Below, piece by piece: positions 26,175-35,031 of a stretch of DNA of 64,000 nt. The notes below the pieces were generated by a model. It was given only the letters and a program-made list of their open reading frames with translations, ran no database searches and was not told the origin of the DNA. Position numbers and translations under genes: made by a program. Positions within the stretch are counted from its first letter, which is position 1; every line of letters starts with the position of its first letter. The stretch covers positions 1 to 64,000 of the forward strand of contig JAFSPG010000015.1 in the NCBI GenBank assembly GCA_017443025.1, written 5' to 3'. Origin of the DNA: Bacteroidales bacterium (GTDB lineage: Bacteria; Bacteroidota; Bacteroidia; Bacteroidales; UBA932).

Positions 26175-29100
26175 TTACTCTTTTCCTGCGAGTTTCTTGT
26201 AGGTGTTGTAACGCACCTTTGCGAATTCTTCGGTCTTGGCGAGGAGTTCGTCGGCGTGCTCGGGGAAGAGCTTCTGCAGGGATGCGAAGCGGACCTCACC
26301 CTTGAGGAAGTCCTGGAACTTGCTCCAGTCGGGCTCCTTGCTGTCGAGGCTGAAAGGATTCTTGCCCTGCTCCTCGAGAGCCGGGTTGAAGCGGTACAGA
26401 TGCCAGTATCCGCAGTCGACGGCAAGTTTCTCTTCCTTCTGGCTCAGACCCATGCCGGCCTTGAGACCGTGGTTGATACAAGGAGCATAAGCGATGATCA
26501 GTGAAGGACCATCATAAGCCTCAGCCTCCTTGATGGCATTGAGGTACTGAACGGGGCTTGAACCCATAGCTACCTGAGCTACATATACATAACCATAGCT
26601 CATGGCCATCATTCCGAGATCCTTCTTGCGAATCTTCTTGCCGGAAGCGGCAAACTTGGCGATGGCGCCGGCAGGGGTGGATTTGGAGCTCTGTCCGCCG
26701 GTGTTGGAGTAAACCTCGGTATCGAGTACGAGCACATTTACGTTCTCGCCGGAAGCCAGCACGTGGTCGAGGCCGCCGTAACCGATATCATAGGCCCATC
26801 CGTCGCCGCCGAAGATCCACTGGCTGCGTGAAGGAATGAACTGCTTGTATTCGAGAAGCTTCTTGCATACATCGCACTTGCACTTCTTGATAAGCGGAAC
26901 GAGTTTGTCGGCTACCTCGCGGGTAACTGCATAATCGTTGCGGTTGTCGAGCCACTGCTGATAGAGGACCTTCATTTCGTCGGAGCAGCACTCGCACTGG
27001 AGGCCTTTCTCCATCCAGAAGGCGACGGTCTCGCGGGCGCGGTCGCTGCCGAGCTTCATGCCGAGGCCGAACTCTGCATTATCCTCGAAGAGGGAGTTCT
27101 GCCAAGCCGGTCCGTGACCCTGGGCGTTGGTGCAGTAAGGCGAAGCAGGGAAGGAAGCACCGTAAATCGAAGAACAGCCGGTAGCGTTGGCAATCATCAT
27201 GCGGTCTCCGAAGAGCTGGGTGATATTCTTGATGTAAGGAGTCTCGCCGCAGCCTGCGCAGGCACCGGAGAACTCGAACAGAGGCTGGGCGAACTGGGCG
27301 TTCTTGACAGATGCAGCCATGTTGAGGACGGTATCCTTGTATCCGACCTTGCTGTGGAGATAGTTGTAGTTGTCCTGCTCGGCCTGCTGACCGTCGAATG
27401 GAACCATTACGAGAGCCTTCTCCTTGGCGGGGCAGACATCCACGCAGTTGCCGCAACCGGTACAGTCATCGACCGAAGTGGCGAGGGCGAACTTGTAGTC
27501 CTTGAGGTTGGCCTTGCCGTCGGAAACCTTCACCGAAGCGGGAGCCGCTGCAGCCTCCTCGGGAGTGAGAAGGAAGGGACGGATAGCGCTATGAGGGCAG
27601 ACGAAGGCGCAGGTGTTGCACTGGATACAGTTTTCGGGAATCCAGGAAGGAACGGTAACTGCGACGCCGCGTTTCTCGTAAGCGGAAGTGCCTGAAGGCA
27701 TCGTGCCGTCGGCGTAAGGAACGAAGGTGCTCACCGGGAGGGTGTCTCCTGCCTGTGCGTTGACTACATCGGCGATTTCCTTGACGAAAGCGGGAGCAAG
27801 ACGGTCTTTGTTAGGATTTTCGAACTTGGCTGTAATATCGGCCCACTCTGCAGGAACGTTAACCTTGGTGTATTCACCGCCACGGTCGACGGCAGCGTAG
27901 TTCATGTTGACTACATTCTCGCCCTTCTTGCCGTAGCTCTTGACGATGGCGTCCTTCATATACTTGACGGCCTCCTCGTAAGGCAGGATGCCGGTAATCT
28001 TGAAGAAGGCGCTCTGGAGGATGGTATTGGTCCTTCCGCCCAGGCCGATTTCAGCGGCAATCTTGGTGGCGTTGATGATGTAGAGGTTGATATGCTTGCG
28101 GCCGATGATGGCTTTAACATTGTCGGGGATGCGCTTGATGGTCTCTTCTTCGTCCCAGAGGCTGTTGAGGAGGAGGCTGCCGCCTTCCTTGATGCCCTTC
28201 AGAACGTCATATTTCTGGAGATATGAAGGGACGTGGCAGGCCACGAAGTCGGGGGTCGACACCAGATAAGGAGCCTTGATGGGCAGGTCGCCGAAGCGGA
28301 GGTGAGAGCAGGTGTAACCGCCGGACTTCTTGGAGTCGTAGTCGAAGTAGGCCTGGCAGTACTTGGGAGTATGGCTGCCGATAATCTTGATGGTGTTCTT
28401 GTTCGCACCGACGGTGCCGTCGCTGCCGAGTCCGTAGAACTTGCACTCCGTGGTGCCGGGCTTAACGATGGAAACTTCTTCCTTGACGGGGAGGGACTTG
28501 AAGGTTACGTCATCAACGATGCCGATGGTGAAGTCGGTCTTGGGCTCCTTCATCGCGAGATTGTCGTAAACGGCGATAATCTGTGCAGGAGTGGTGTCCT
28601 TTGAAGAAAGGCCGTAGCGTCCGCCAATCACGAGCGGCTGCTTGTCCTTACCCTGGAAGAGGGCCTTGACGTCGAGGAAGAGAGGCTCGCCGAGAGCTCC
28701 GGGCTCCTTGGTGCGGTCGAGCACGGCAATGCGCTTGACGCTCTTGGGAAGCACTTTGAGGAAGTATTTCTCGGAGAACGGACGGTAGAGATGGCAGGTG
28801 ATGAGACCGACCTTGCGTCCCTGTCCGGCGAGATAGTCGATGGTCTCGCGGATGGTCTCGGTGACGGAACCCATAGCTACGATGATGTTCTCTGCGTCTT
28901 TGGCGCCGTAGTAGGTAAACGGACGGTATTCGCGGCCGGTTACCTCGCTGATTTCACCCATATAGCGGGCTACGATGTCGGGGATGGCGTCGTAGTACTG
29001 GTTGCGGCTTTCAACGGCCTGGAAGTAAACGTCGCCGTTCTGGGCTGTACCCCTTGTGACGGGAGCCTCGGGGGTGAGAGCACGGGCGCGGAAGTTCTCC

Positions 29101-29705
29101 AGGGCCTTGGTGCTTACCATCTTGCGGAGGTCATCCTCGTCGAGGGCCTCGATTTTCTGTATTTCGTGAGAGGTGCGGAAACCGTCGAAGAAATGCAGGA
29201 AAGGAAGGCTGGATTTGATTGCTGCGAGGTGGGCTACTGCTGCGAGGTCGTGGGCCTCCTGGACGGAGCCCGAAGCAATCATTGCGAAGCCGGTCTGGCG
29301 GCAGGCCATTACATCCTGATGGTCACCGAAGATGGAGAGGGCGTGGCTGGCCAGAGCACGTGCGGACACGTGGAAAACTCCGGGAAGCATCTCGCCGGCA
29401 ATCTTGTACATGTTCGGAATCATCAGGAGGAGTCCCTGTGATGCGGTATAGGTCGTCGTGAGCACACCGGCCTGGAGAGAGCCGTGAACTGTTCCGGATG
29501 CTCCGGCTTCGCTTTGCATCTCGGTTACTTTCACTGTTTCGCCCCAGAGGTTCTTCTTTCCGTGAGCGGCCCATTCGTCGATGTTCTCGGCCATGGGGGA
29601 AGAAGGTGTGATAGGGTAGATAGCCGCGTGCTCACTGAAGAGATAGGCGATGTTCGCCACAGCGGTATTACCGTCACAGGTAATGAATTTCTTTTCTTTT
29701 GCCAT
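26175..29705 (-). CDS. nifJ: Pyruvate:ferredoxin (flavodoxin) oxidoreductase
   Basis: A single-chain PFOR of 1176 residues that oxidises pyruvate with CoA to acetyl-CoA, CO2 and reduced ferredoxin; central to anaerobic energy metabolism. The N-terminal TPP-pyrimidine domains are followed by the transketolase-C-like and EKR regions, then two ferredoxin-type motifs (CIQCNTCAFVCPHS near 688, CTGCGNCVDVCP near 745), the third-cluster cysteines (CAGCGETPY near 813) and the TPP-binding GDGWAYDIGYGG near 965. The length is normal. It sits 23 bases downstream of fabD in the same direction, linking pyruvate oxidation to fatty-acid initiation. The likely electron acceptor is the ferredoxin at 10762. 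Confidence 0.96.
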   Translation of the reverse strand: MAKEKKFITCDGNTAVANIAYLFSEHAAIYPITPSSPMAENIDEWAAHGKKNLWGETVKVTEMQSEAGASGTVHGSLQAGVLTTTYTASQGLLLMIPNMYKIAGEMLPGVFHVSARALASHALSIFGDHQDVMACRQTGFAMIASGSVQEAHDLAAVAHLAAIKSSLPFLHFFDGFRTSHEIQKIEALDEDDLRKMVSTKALENFRARALTPEAPVTRGTAQNGDVYFQAVESRNQYYDAIPDIVARYMGEISEVTGREYRPFTYYGAKDAENIIVAMGSVTETIRETIDYLAGQGRKVGLITCHLYRPFSEKYFLKVLPKSVKRIAVLDRTKEPGALGEPLFLDVKALFQGKDKQPLVIGGRYGLSSKDTTPAQIIAVYDNLAMKEPKTDFTIGIVDDVTFKSLPVKEEVSIVKPGTTECKFYGLGSDGTVGANKNTIKIIGSHTPKYCQAYFDYDSKKSGGYTCSHLRFGDLPIKAPYLVSTPDFVACHVPSYLQKYDVLKGIKEGGSLLLNSLWDEEETIKRIPDNVKAIIGRKHINLYIINATKIAAEIGLGGRTNTILQSAFFKITGILPYEEAVKYMKDAIVKSYGKKGENVVNMNYAAVDRGGEYTKVNVPAEWADITAKFENPNKDRLAPAFVKEIADVVNAQAGDTLPVSTFVPYADGTMPSGTSAYEKRGVAVTVPSWIPENCIQCNTCAFVCPHSAIRPFLLTPEEAAAAPASVKVSDGKANLKDYKFALATSVDDCTGCGNCVDVCPAKEKALVMVPFDGQQAEQDNYNYLHSKVGYKDTVLNMAASVKNAQFAQPLFEFSGACAGCGETPYIKNITQLFGDRMMIANATGCSSIYGASFPASPYCTNAQGHGPAWQNSLFEDNAEFGLGMKLGSDRARETVAFWMEKGLQCECCSDEMKVLYQQWLDNRNDYAVTREVADKLVPLIKKCKCDVCKKLLEYKQFIPSRSQWIFGGDGWAYDIGYGGLDHVLASGENVNVLVLDTEVYSNTGGQSSKSTPAGAIAKFAASGKKIRKKDLGMMAMSYGYVYVAQVAMGSSPVQYLNAIKEAEAYDGPSLIIAYAPCINHGLKAGMGLSQKEEKLAVDCGYWHLYRFNPALEEQGKNPFSLDSKEPDWSKFQDFLKGEVRFASLQKLFPEHADELLAKTEEFAKVRYNTYKKLAGKE

Positions 29706-29728
29706 ATTGGATATGATTTTTGTTGTTT

Positions 29729-30616
29729 TTACAGATTCTGGATGCCTTCGATGGTGACTTCGGGGCTGGCTGTACGCTTGATGAGGCCCTGAAGTACGGC
29801 GCCGGGGCCGATTTCCATGAAGTAATCGGCGCCGTCAGCGGCCATTGCGAGCACGGACTGGGTCCAGCGGACCGGGGAGGTGAGCTGGGCGAGCAGATTG
29901 GCCTTGATGGCTTCGGGCTCGGTTTCGGCCTTGGCCGTTACGTTCTGGTAAACGGGGCAGACGGGCTTGTGGAACGGCGTAGCGTCGATGGCGTTAGCCA
30001 GTTCGGCGCGGGCAGGCTCCATGAGAGGGGAGTGGAAGGCGCCGCTTACTGGCAGAGGAAGGGCGCGCTTTGCGCCGGCTTCCTTAGCCTTCTCGCAGGC
30101 GGCCTCGACGGCTTCTTTCTCGCCGGAGATGACAATCTGTCCGTTGGAGTTGTAATTGGCGGCTACTACCGTGCCGGCGACTGACTTGCAGATTTCTTCT
30201 ACGGTTTCATTGGGGAGGCCGATGATGGCGGCCATGCCGCCGGGAACAGCCTCGCAGCACTTCTGCATGGCGGTTGCACGTGCGGCTACCAGCTTGAGTG
30301 CGTCTTCGAATTCAAGTACGCCGGCGGCGGTGAGTGCCGAGAACTCGCCGAGAGAGTGGCCGGCCACCATGTCGGGGACGAAGCCGTCGTAGCATTTGGC
30401 GAGAATTACCGAGTGCAGGAAAACGGCCGGCTGAGTAACTTTCGTGGCCTTCAGGTCGTCGGCCGTGCCGTTAAACATTATGTCAGTTATTTTGAATCCG
30501 AGAATGTCGTCCGCTTTATCGGAAAGCTCTTTGGCGACGGGATTTGATTCGTAGAGTTCTTTTCCCATACCCGGGAACTGGGACCCCTGTCCGGGGAAAA
30601 CGTATGCTTTTTTCAT
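29729..30616 (-). CDS. fabD: Malonyl-CoA:ACP transacylase
   Basis: A 295-residue cytoplasmic enzyme that loads malonyl groups onto acyl carrier protein for fatty-acid synthesis. N-terminal PGQGSQFPGMG and the nucleophile motif GHSLGE near 89 are intact, and a catalytic His lies in SGAFHSPLM. The start MKKAYVFPGQG at 30616 is chosen over a longer frame without ribosome site. It precedes PFOR. Other fab genes are not adjacent. Confidence 0.93.
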   Translation of the reverse strand: MKKAYVFPGQGSQFPGMGKELYESNPVAKELSDKADDILGFKITDIMFNGTADDLKATKVTQPAVFLHSVILAKCYDGFVPDMVAGHSLGEFSALTAAGVLEFEDALKLVAARATAMQKCCEAVPGGMAAIIGLPNETVEEICKSVAGTVVAANYNSNGQIVISGEKEAVEAACEKAKEAGAKRALPLPVSGAFHSPLMEPARAELANAIDATPFHKPVCPVYQNVTAKAETEPEAIKANLLAQLTSPVRWTQSVLAMAADGADYFMEIGPGAVLQGLIKRTASPEVTIEGIQNL

Positions 30617-30678
30617 TATCCTGAAATTTCGGATTGTGTTATGGTTGAGGGACTTGGCGCAAACCACCCCTATATTTG

Positions 30679-30686
30679 GCAAAAAT
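30679..30686 (-). promoter_or_regulatory. -7 box of the fabD-PFOR operon
   Basis: TATTTTTG on the minus strand matches the consensus. The nearest TTTG upstream is 23 bases away, slightly long for a -33 box. Confidence 0.4.
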
Positions 30687-30731
30687 AGTCAAAATATCCG
30701 ACAAAAGCACCAAATATTTTAGGATTTTCCC

Positions 30732-30739
30732 TACATTTG
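30732..30739 (+). promoter_or_regulatory. -7 box of the first NSS symporter gene
   Basis: TACATTTG matches TAnnTTTG, 20 bases before the ATG at 30760; no clear -33 box. Confidence 0.45.
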
Positions 30740-30759
30740 CCGAACTTGTCTGAAAATTT

Positions 30760-32106
30760 ATGAGCAGAGATTCCTTCGGCGGCCGTGCAACGGCCATTAT
30801 GGCTCTTGCAGGGTCGGCTATCGGCCTTGGAAATATATGGCGCTTTCCATACATCGTCGGACAGAACGGCGGGGCGGCGTTCATCTTCGTATATATCCTC
30901 GCCACCGTAATTCTGTCGATGCCCATATTTTTTGCCGAATCCATCATCGGAAGGCGCAGCGGCGCTAACGGAAGAGGGGCCTTCGCCCGTCTTGCTCCCG
31001 GCACCAAGTGGCACATCTTCGGCCTCCTGAGCGTCTTGATTCCTACGCTGATAGTGGCATATTACAGTGTCGTAGGAGGCTGGTCGCTGGATTACCTTTT
31101 CAAGGCGATGACGCTTTCGTTTACTTCCGGCGAGGGTGTCCCGGCCTTCAGTTCCTTCGTATCCTCGGCCAGCGAGCCCGTTCTTGCCCACACCGTCTTC
31201 CTTCTCTTCTGCGTCATTATCCTTCTGGGAGGTGTGCGCAAGGGCATCGGCCTGGTAAGCAAATACGGAATGCCGCTGCTGTTCCTTATCATAGTAGCCA
31301 TAACCGTTTATTCCCTCACCCTGCCCGGCGCCGGGAAAGGCGTGGCATATCTCCTCGCCCCTGATTTTTCAAAAATTACACCTCAAACCTGCCTTGAGGC
31401 CGTGGGACAGTCGTTCTACTCGCTGTCGCTCGGAATGGGCATCATAATTACTTACTCGTCATACGTCAACAAGTCTGAAAACCTTCTGGTGATAGGCGGA
31501 GGAACGGCTATCTCCGACATGCTCTTTGCAATGCTCGCCGGACTTGCTATAATGCCGGCAGTGTTTGCCGCAGGAATTGAGCCCGGAAGCGGTGCGGGCC
31601 TTATTTTCGATACTCTTCCCTATATCTTCAACTCGATGTCGCAGAGTCTTCCTCTCCTGACTCCCATCGTGGCCATACTCTTCTTCCTTACGGTCCTTTT
31701 TGCCGCCGTAACGTCAGCGGTTTCGCTGCTGGAGGTGGGCGTGGCGTATCTTTGCCAGGAGTTCTCGATGCACCGCAGGAATGCCGTAGCTATCGTGGCA
31801 ACGTTCGTTTGGATTGTCGGCGTGCTCTGCTCGCTGTCATTCGGCCCCTTGTCGGGGGTTACGATTTTCGGATACAGCATCTTTGATGTGATGGACAAGT
31901 TCTGCTCCAATATCCTTCTGATTATCGGTGGACTGCTGTTCGTCATATTCGTCGGATGGCAGATGAAGCGTCCGGATGTGTGGGACGAATTCACCAACAG
32001 CGGCGCAAAGAAGGCCAATGTGAGGATTTTCGGAGTCGTCTATTTCCTTATAAGGTATGTGGCTCCGGTTACGGTAGTTCTGGTATTTTTAAGCAATATT
32101 CTTTAG
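30760..32106 (+). CDS. Sodium-dependent amino-acid symporter (NSS/LeuT family), copy 1
   Basis: Inner-membrane sodium-coupled transporter of 448 residues, LeuT fold with about 11-12 helices. Helix 1 carries the unwound substrate/sodium site: LAGSAIGLGNIWRFPY. Conserved PIFFAESIIGRR and YYSVVGGWSL follow. Amino acids are the usual bacterial substrates; the specific one is unknown. It is followed after 12 bases by a paralogue with the same organisation. It is divergent from fabD. Confidence 0.92.
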   Translation: MSRDSFGGRATAIMALAGSAIGLGNIWRFPYIVGQNGGAAFIFVYILATVILSMPIFFAESIIGRRSGANGRGAFARLAPGTKWHIFGLLSVLIPTLIVAYYSVVGGWSLDYLFKAMTLSFTSGEGVPAFSSFVSSASEPVLAHTVFLLFCVIILLGGVRKGIGLVSKYGMPLLFLIIVAITVYSLTLPGAGKGVAYLLAPDFSKITPQTCLEAVGQSFYSLSLGMGIIITYSSYVNKSENLLVIGGGTAISDMLFAMLAGLAIMPAVFAAGIEPGSGAGLIFDTLPYIFNSMSQSLPLLTPIVAILFFLTVLFAAVTSAVSLLEVGVAYLCQEFSMHRRNAVAIVATFVWIVGVLCSLSFGPLSGVTIFGYSIFDVMDKFCSNILLIIGGLLFVIFVGWQMKRPDVWDEFTNSGAKKANVRIFGVVYFLIRYVAPVTVVLVFLSNIL

Positions 32107-32118
32107 TATTTTCGGGCG

Positions 32119-33474
32119 ATGGATTTAAAGCAGAGAGAGGAATTCAGCAACAATATTGTGGTGATTCTTGCCATGGCCGGCTCGGCTATCGGCCTCGGCA
32201 ATATCTGGCGATTCCCTTATATGACAGGGGAGTACGGCGGTGCGGCATTTATCGTGGTTTATATCCTCGCCTGCTTTTTCATAGCCCTTCCTATCTTCTT
32301 TGCCGAGACTATCATCGGCCGACGGGGCCGTTCCGACACCTTCGGTTCAATTAAAAAGCTTGCACCTGGTTCGCGCTGGCATCATCTCGGCTTGCTGACG
32401 ATTATAACTCCAATTGTAGTACTCAGTTACTACAGTGTGGTCGGAGGATGGTCCATCCATTATTTCTTCCGCTCGTTCGGACCGCTTTTCTCCCTCCCGG
32501 CAGCGGGCTCGTTTTCCGAATTCATATCTTCGGCAGAGGCCCCGATTCTGTCGCACTCGATATTCATAATCCTGGTGGCTGCGGTGGTTCTGGCCGGCAT
32601 ACGCAAGGGCATAGAAAAGTTCAACAAACTGACTATGCCTATGCTTTTCGTGCTGATTCTGGTGATAGTGGTGTATTCTTTTACGCTCCCGGGGGCGATG
32701 AAGGGCGTTGAGTATTTGGTAAACCCGGATTTTTCGAAAATTACCCCGGATGTGGTTGCGGCGGCTCTTGGACAGGCATTCTTCTCGCTCTCATTGGGCG
32801 TGGGGACCGTCCTGACTTATGCCTCTTATATGCGCAAGAGGGATAATATCCTTGTTCTGGGCCTTGGTACTGCGGGATTCGACCTCTTTTTCGCACTGCT
32901 GGCCGGCTTCGCCGTGATGCCGGCAGTCTTCGCCGCCGGCATCTCTCCCGCCGCCGGCCCCGGCGTGGTCTTCGAAACCCTCCCTTTCGTATTTTCCAAA
33001 ATGGGAGGAGCGGCCATATGGCTTACCGTCACGATTTCCGCGATATTCTTCCTCTCCGTGCTTTTCGCCGCCCTGACTTCCGCTATTTCCATGATGGAGG
33101 TCGGCGTGGCTTATCTTGTCGAGGAGAAAGGGATGAAGCGCTCCAGGGCCGTGATTGCGATTTCGATTTTTGCCTGGATCGTGGGCATGCTCTGCTCGCT
33201 ATCCTTCGGCCCGCTCGCCGGAGTGCAGCTCTTCGGGAATTCCATCTTTGATTTCCTCGACAAGCTTTGCTCCAACTGGATGATGCCCCTGGGCGGCCTT
33301 CTGTTCACGCTTTTCGTGGGCTGGAAGATGCCTCCGGCAGAGGTGCTCGACGAATTCTCGAACGGCGGCAAGAAGAAGCTCAATGCAGCCATGTATCCTG
33401 CCGTGCGCTTCCTGCTCCGCTACGTCGCGCCAGTCGGCATCGTGGTGATTTTCGCCACTGCCATTTTGGGATAA
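32119..33474 (+). CDS. Sodium-dependent amino-acid symporter (NSS/LeuT family), copy 2
   Basis: Tandem paralogue of the preceding gene, 451 residues. It shares MAGSAIGLGNIWRFPY, FFAETIIGRRGRSDTF and YYSVVGGWSIHYFF, and the second half aligns throughout (AFFSLSLGVGTVLTYASY, AVMPAVFAAGI). Divergence is substantial, so the pair is old and may differ in substrate. The gene ends directly before the tRNA-Arg promoter, whose -33 box overlaps its 3' end. Confidence 0.92.
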   Translation: MDLKQREEFSNNIVVILAMAGSAIGLGNIWRFPYMTGEYGGAAFIVVYILACFFIALPIFFAETIIGRRGRSDTFGSIKKLAPGSRWHHLGLLTIITPIVVLSYYSVVGGWSIHYFFRSFGPLFSLPAAGSFSEFISSAEAPILSHSIFIILVAAVVLAGIRKGIEKFNKLTMPMLFVLILVIVVYSFTLPGAMKGVEYLVNPDFSKITPDVVAAALGQAFFSLSLGVGTVLTYASYMRKRDNILVLGLGTAGFDLFFALLAGFAVMPAVFAAGISPAAGPGVVFETLPFVFSKMGGAAIWLTVTISAIFFLSVLFAALTSAISMMEVGVAYLVEEKGMKRSRAVIAISIFAWIVGMLCSLSFGPLAGVQLFGNSIFDFLDKLCSNWMMPLGGLLFTLFVGWKMPPAEVLDEFSNGGKKKLNAAMYPAVRFLLRYVAPVGIVVIFATAILG

Positions 33475-33495
33475 TTGCTACTTTTTGTAACTTTG
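33465..33495 (+). promoter_or_regulatory. tRNA-Arg promoter
   Basis: TTTG at 33465-33468 (inside the end of the symporter gene), a 19-base spacer and TAACTTTG at 33488-33495, 15 bases before the tRNA. Confidence 0.7.
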
Positions 33496-33509
33496 CGTCC
33501 CGGTAAACT

Positions 33510-33581
33510 GCTCCCGTAGTTTAAAGGATAGAATAACGGATTCCGGTTCCGTTGGTCCCGGTTCGATTCCGAGCGGGAGTA
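33510..33581 (+). tRNA. tRNA-Arg (anticodon CCG)
   Basis: A cloverleaf folds by hand: acceptor GCTCCCG (33510-33516) with CGGGAGT (33574-33580), D arm at 33519-33534, anticodon stem ACGGA/TCCGT with loop TTCCGGT and anticodon CCG at 33543-33545, T stem CCCGG/CCGAG with loop TTCGATT. It reads CGG codons. The first acceptor pair is G-U and one T-stem pair is a C-A mismatch. CCA is not encoded. Confidence 0.93.
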
Positions 33582-33584
33582 CTA

Positions 33585-33620
33585 AAAAAACAGGTTGGCA
33601 GCAATGCCAGCCTGTTTTTT
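33585..33620. terminator. Bidirectional terminator after tRNA-Arg
   Basis: CAGGTTGGCA, loop GCAA, TGCCAGCCTG, flanked by A7 on the left and T6 on the right. It terminates both the tRNA and the convergent Spy-like gene. Confidence 0.9.
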
Positions 33621-33633
33621 GTTTAATTTCGGC

Positions 33634-34089
33634 TTAGTCCTTGGGGTGAGGGCGGTGGCCGTCGCCTTTGAGATGTCCTTTGCGCTCTTTAAGCTTGTCC
33701 TGGATTTCCTTTTCGACCTTGTAGAGCTTGTTGAGTTGCTTGCCGTTGAGGATTTTGGCAAACTTGTCGACGTAGGCCAGGCGAACGTTCTGGGCTTTCT
33801 GCTGACGCTCGATGCGGGCTTTGACTCTTTCTGCGACTTCTTCAACTGTGGCGTCCTTGACTTTGAAACCGTCTATTTTCTTGTCGCCTACAGCTGCGTG
33901 CATGTCTTCGCTGTACTGCTTGTAGAGAACGACGAACTGGTCTTCCTGCTCGCGGGTGAGTTCAAGCCTGTACACGAACTCGCGGATCTTGGTGTCGAAG
34001 AAGCAGCCGTTTGCGCCTTCGTCAGGCTTCTGTGCGAGGGCGGTGATTACTGCCAGCATTGCGGAAATAGTTAACAGAATCTTTTTCAT
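33634..34089 (-). CDS. Small periplasmic Spy/CpxP-like protein
   Basis: A 151-residue protein with a clear signal peptide (1-19, ending ALAQ) and an all-helical, charged mature part. The segment ELTREQEDQFVVLYKQY resembles the LTxxQ helices of Spy/CpxP-type periplasmic stress chaperones; further Lys/Arg/Glu-rich helices and a His-rich tail follow. It is the last gene of a three-gene unit with an ECF sigma factor and a small membrane protein, which suggests an envelope-stress output or feedback component. The family assignment is by pattern only. Confidence 0.6.
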   Translation of the reverse strand: MKKILLTISAMLAVITALAQKPDEGANGCFFDTKIREFVYRLELTREQEDQFVVLYKQYSEDMHAAVGDKKIDGFKVKDATVEEVAERVKARIERQQKAQNVRLAYVDKFAKILNGKQLNKLYKVEKEIQDKLKERKGHLKGDGHRPHPKD

Positions 34090-34109
34090 ACTCTTTGATT
34101 TTTAGCGGT

Positions 34110-34427
34110 TTATTCGTAGAAATTCTCAGGGATTTCCTCAATCTGGAAATCATCTATCATAGTGATAATATCATCGTCGGCGTCGGCAAGGAAGCTGTCC
34201 AGAGGACTGACTGAGGTCCAGCTGTGTATCCCGATAAGAAGGGCGACTGCTGCTACTCCTGCGGCCAAGGCGTAGATAAGGCCACGGGATTTTGCTGAGC
34301 CCTTTGCTTCTGCTTTAGGGGAGGCTCCTTCCAGAGCCTTGTTCTTGCAGCGCTCCACGAGGGCGTCCACATAAAGTGGACTCTCCGAGTAGGGCAGTTG
34401 CTTTCCTATTTCCTCAAGCTGTTTCAT
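34110..34427 (-). CDS. Small single-pass membrane protein, putative anti-sigma factor
   Basis: A 105-residue protein with a cytoplasmic N-terminal helical region (1-48, including ESPLYVDALVERCKNKAL), one transmembrane helix (about 51-68) and an acidic exterior tail ending in DDFQIEEIPENFYE. Its start overlaps the stop of the ECF sigma gene by four bases, the classic position of an anti-sigma factor. It lacks a recognisable zinc-binding (HxxxCxxC) anti-sigma domain, so the role is inferred from context and topology. Confidence 0.6.
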   Translation of the reverse strand: MKQLEEIGKQLPYSESPLYVDALVERCKNKALEGASPKAEAKGSAKSRGLIYALAAGVAAVALLIGIHSWTSVSPLDSFLADADDDIITMIDDFQIEEIPENFYE

Positions 34428-34936
34428 ATAGCGTGTTCCTTTAAATATTCTTTAACTTTTTCTGTGGCGTAGTGATAATTCGTTCTCAGCGTTCCTTCGC
34501 TCTTTCCTGTAATCTCGGCGATTTGCTCGTAGGAGAGCTCGTCGTAGTAGCGGAGGTTGAATACTATCCTTTGCTGGGTGCTCAGAGATAGGATTGCCTT
34601 CTGGAGCAATATGGCCGAGCGGTCTGCGTTGGACGGGCTTTCTGCCGCCATCTGCTCTGCGAGCTCTCCGCCTACGGAATCAAGGCTCTGGAAGATGTGC
34701 TTCCGTCGTCTGAGGAGCTGCAGCGCTTCCCGCGTGGCTATGCTGTAAACCCAGGCGCGGAATGAGCTCTCTTCGCCGCTGAAGGATGATGCTTTTGTAT
34801 ATATCTTCATAAAGGTTTCCTGGAGGGCATCCTCGGCATCGTCGTGCCCGACAACCAGCCTGCGGATGTGCCAGTACAGGGCGTTGCCGTACTGTTCGAC
34901 TGCCTTTTCCAGTATTTCCTTCGGATCCTTAAGCAT
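34424..34936 (-). CDS. ECF-family RNA polymerase sigma factor
   Basis: An extracytoplasmic-function sigma factor of 170 residues. Region 2 (about 10-80) contains DDAEDALQETFMKIYTKA and FRAWVYSIATREAL; region 4 (about 110-165) contains LSTQQRIVFNLRYYDELSYE and the helix-turn-helix IAEITGKSEGTLRTNYHYA. The ATG at 34936 has a GGAG-type site; a GTG at 34951 is the alternative. The gene leads an operon with the small membrane protein and the Spy-like protein. Confidence 0.9.
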   Translation of the reverse strand: MLKDPKEILEKAVEQYGNALYWHIRRLVVGHDDAEDALQETFMKIYTKASSFSGEESSFRAWVYSIATREALQLLRRRKHIFQSLDSVGGELAEQMAAESPSNADRSAILLQKAILSLSTQQRIVFNLRYYDELSYEQIAEITGKSEGTLRTNYHYATEKVKEYLKEHAI

Positions 34937-34954
34937 TATCACTCCGTTCACACT

Positions 34955-34976
34955 GCACGGCTTTTCGAAGCCGCAC
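34955..34976 (-). promoter_or_regulatory. Leader hairpin before the ECF sigma gene
   Basis: CGGCTT, loop CGAA (minus strand), AAGCCG, extended by partial outer pairs. It lies between the predicted transcript start and the ribosome site and could affect translation. There is no direct evidence of function. Confidence 0.35.
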
Positions 34977-34990
34977 GCTTATTAGATACA

Positions 34991-35023
34991 CAAACCTTGC
35001 CGATGTTAAAAAAATAGGTCAAA
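34991..35023 (-). promoter_or_regulatory. Promoter of the ECF sigma operon
   Basis: Minus strand: TTTG (35023-35020), a 21-base spacer and AAGGTTTG (34998-34991), one mismatch from TAnnTTTG. This implies housekeeping transcription; an ECF-specific site was not recognised. Confidence 0.5.
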
Positions 35024-35031
35024 AAAATGCG

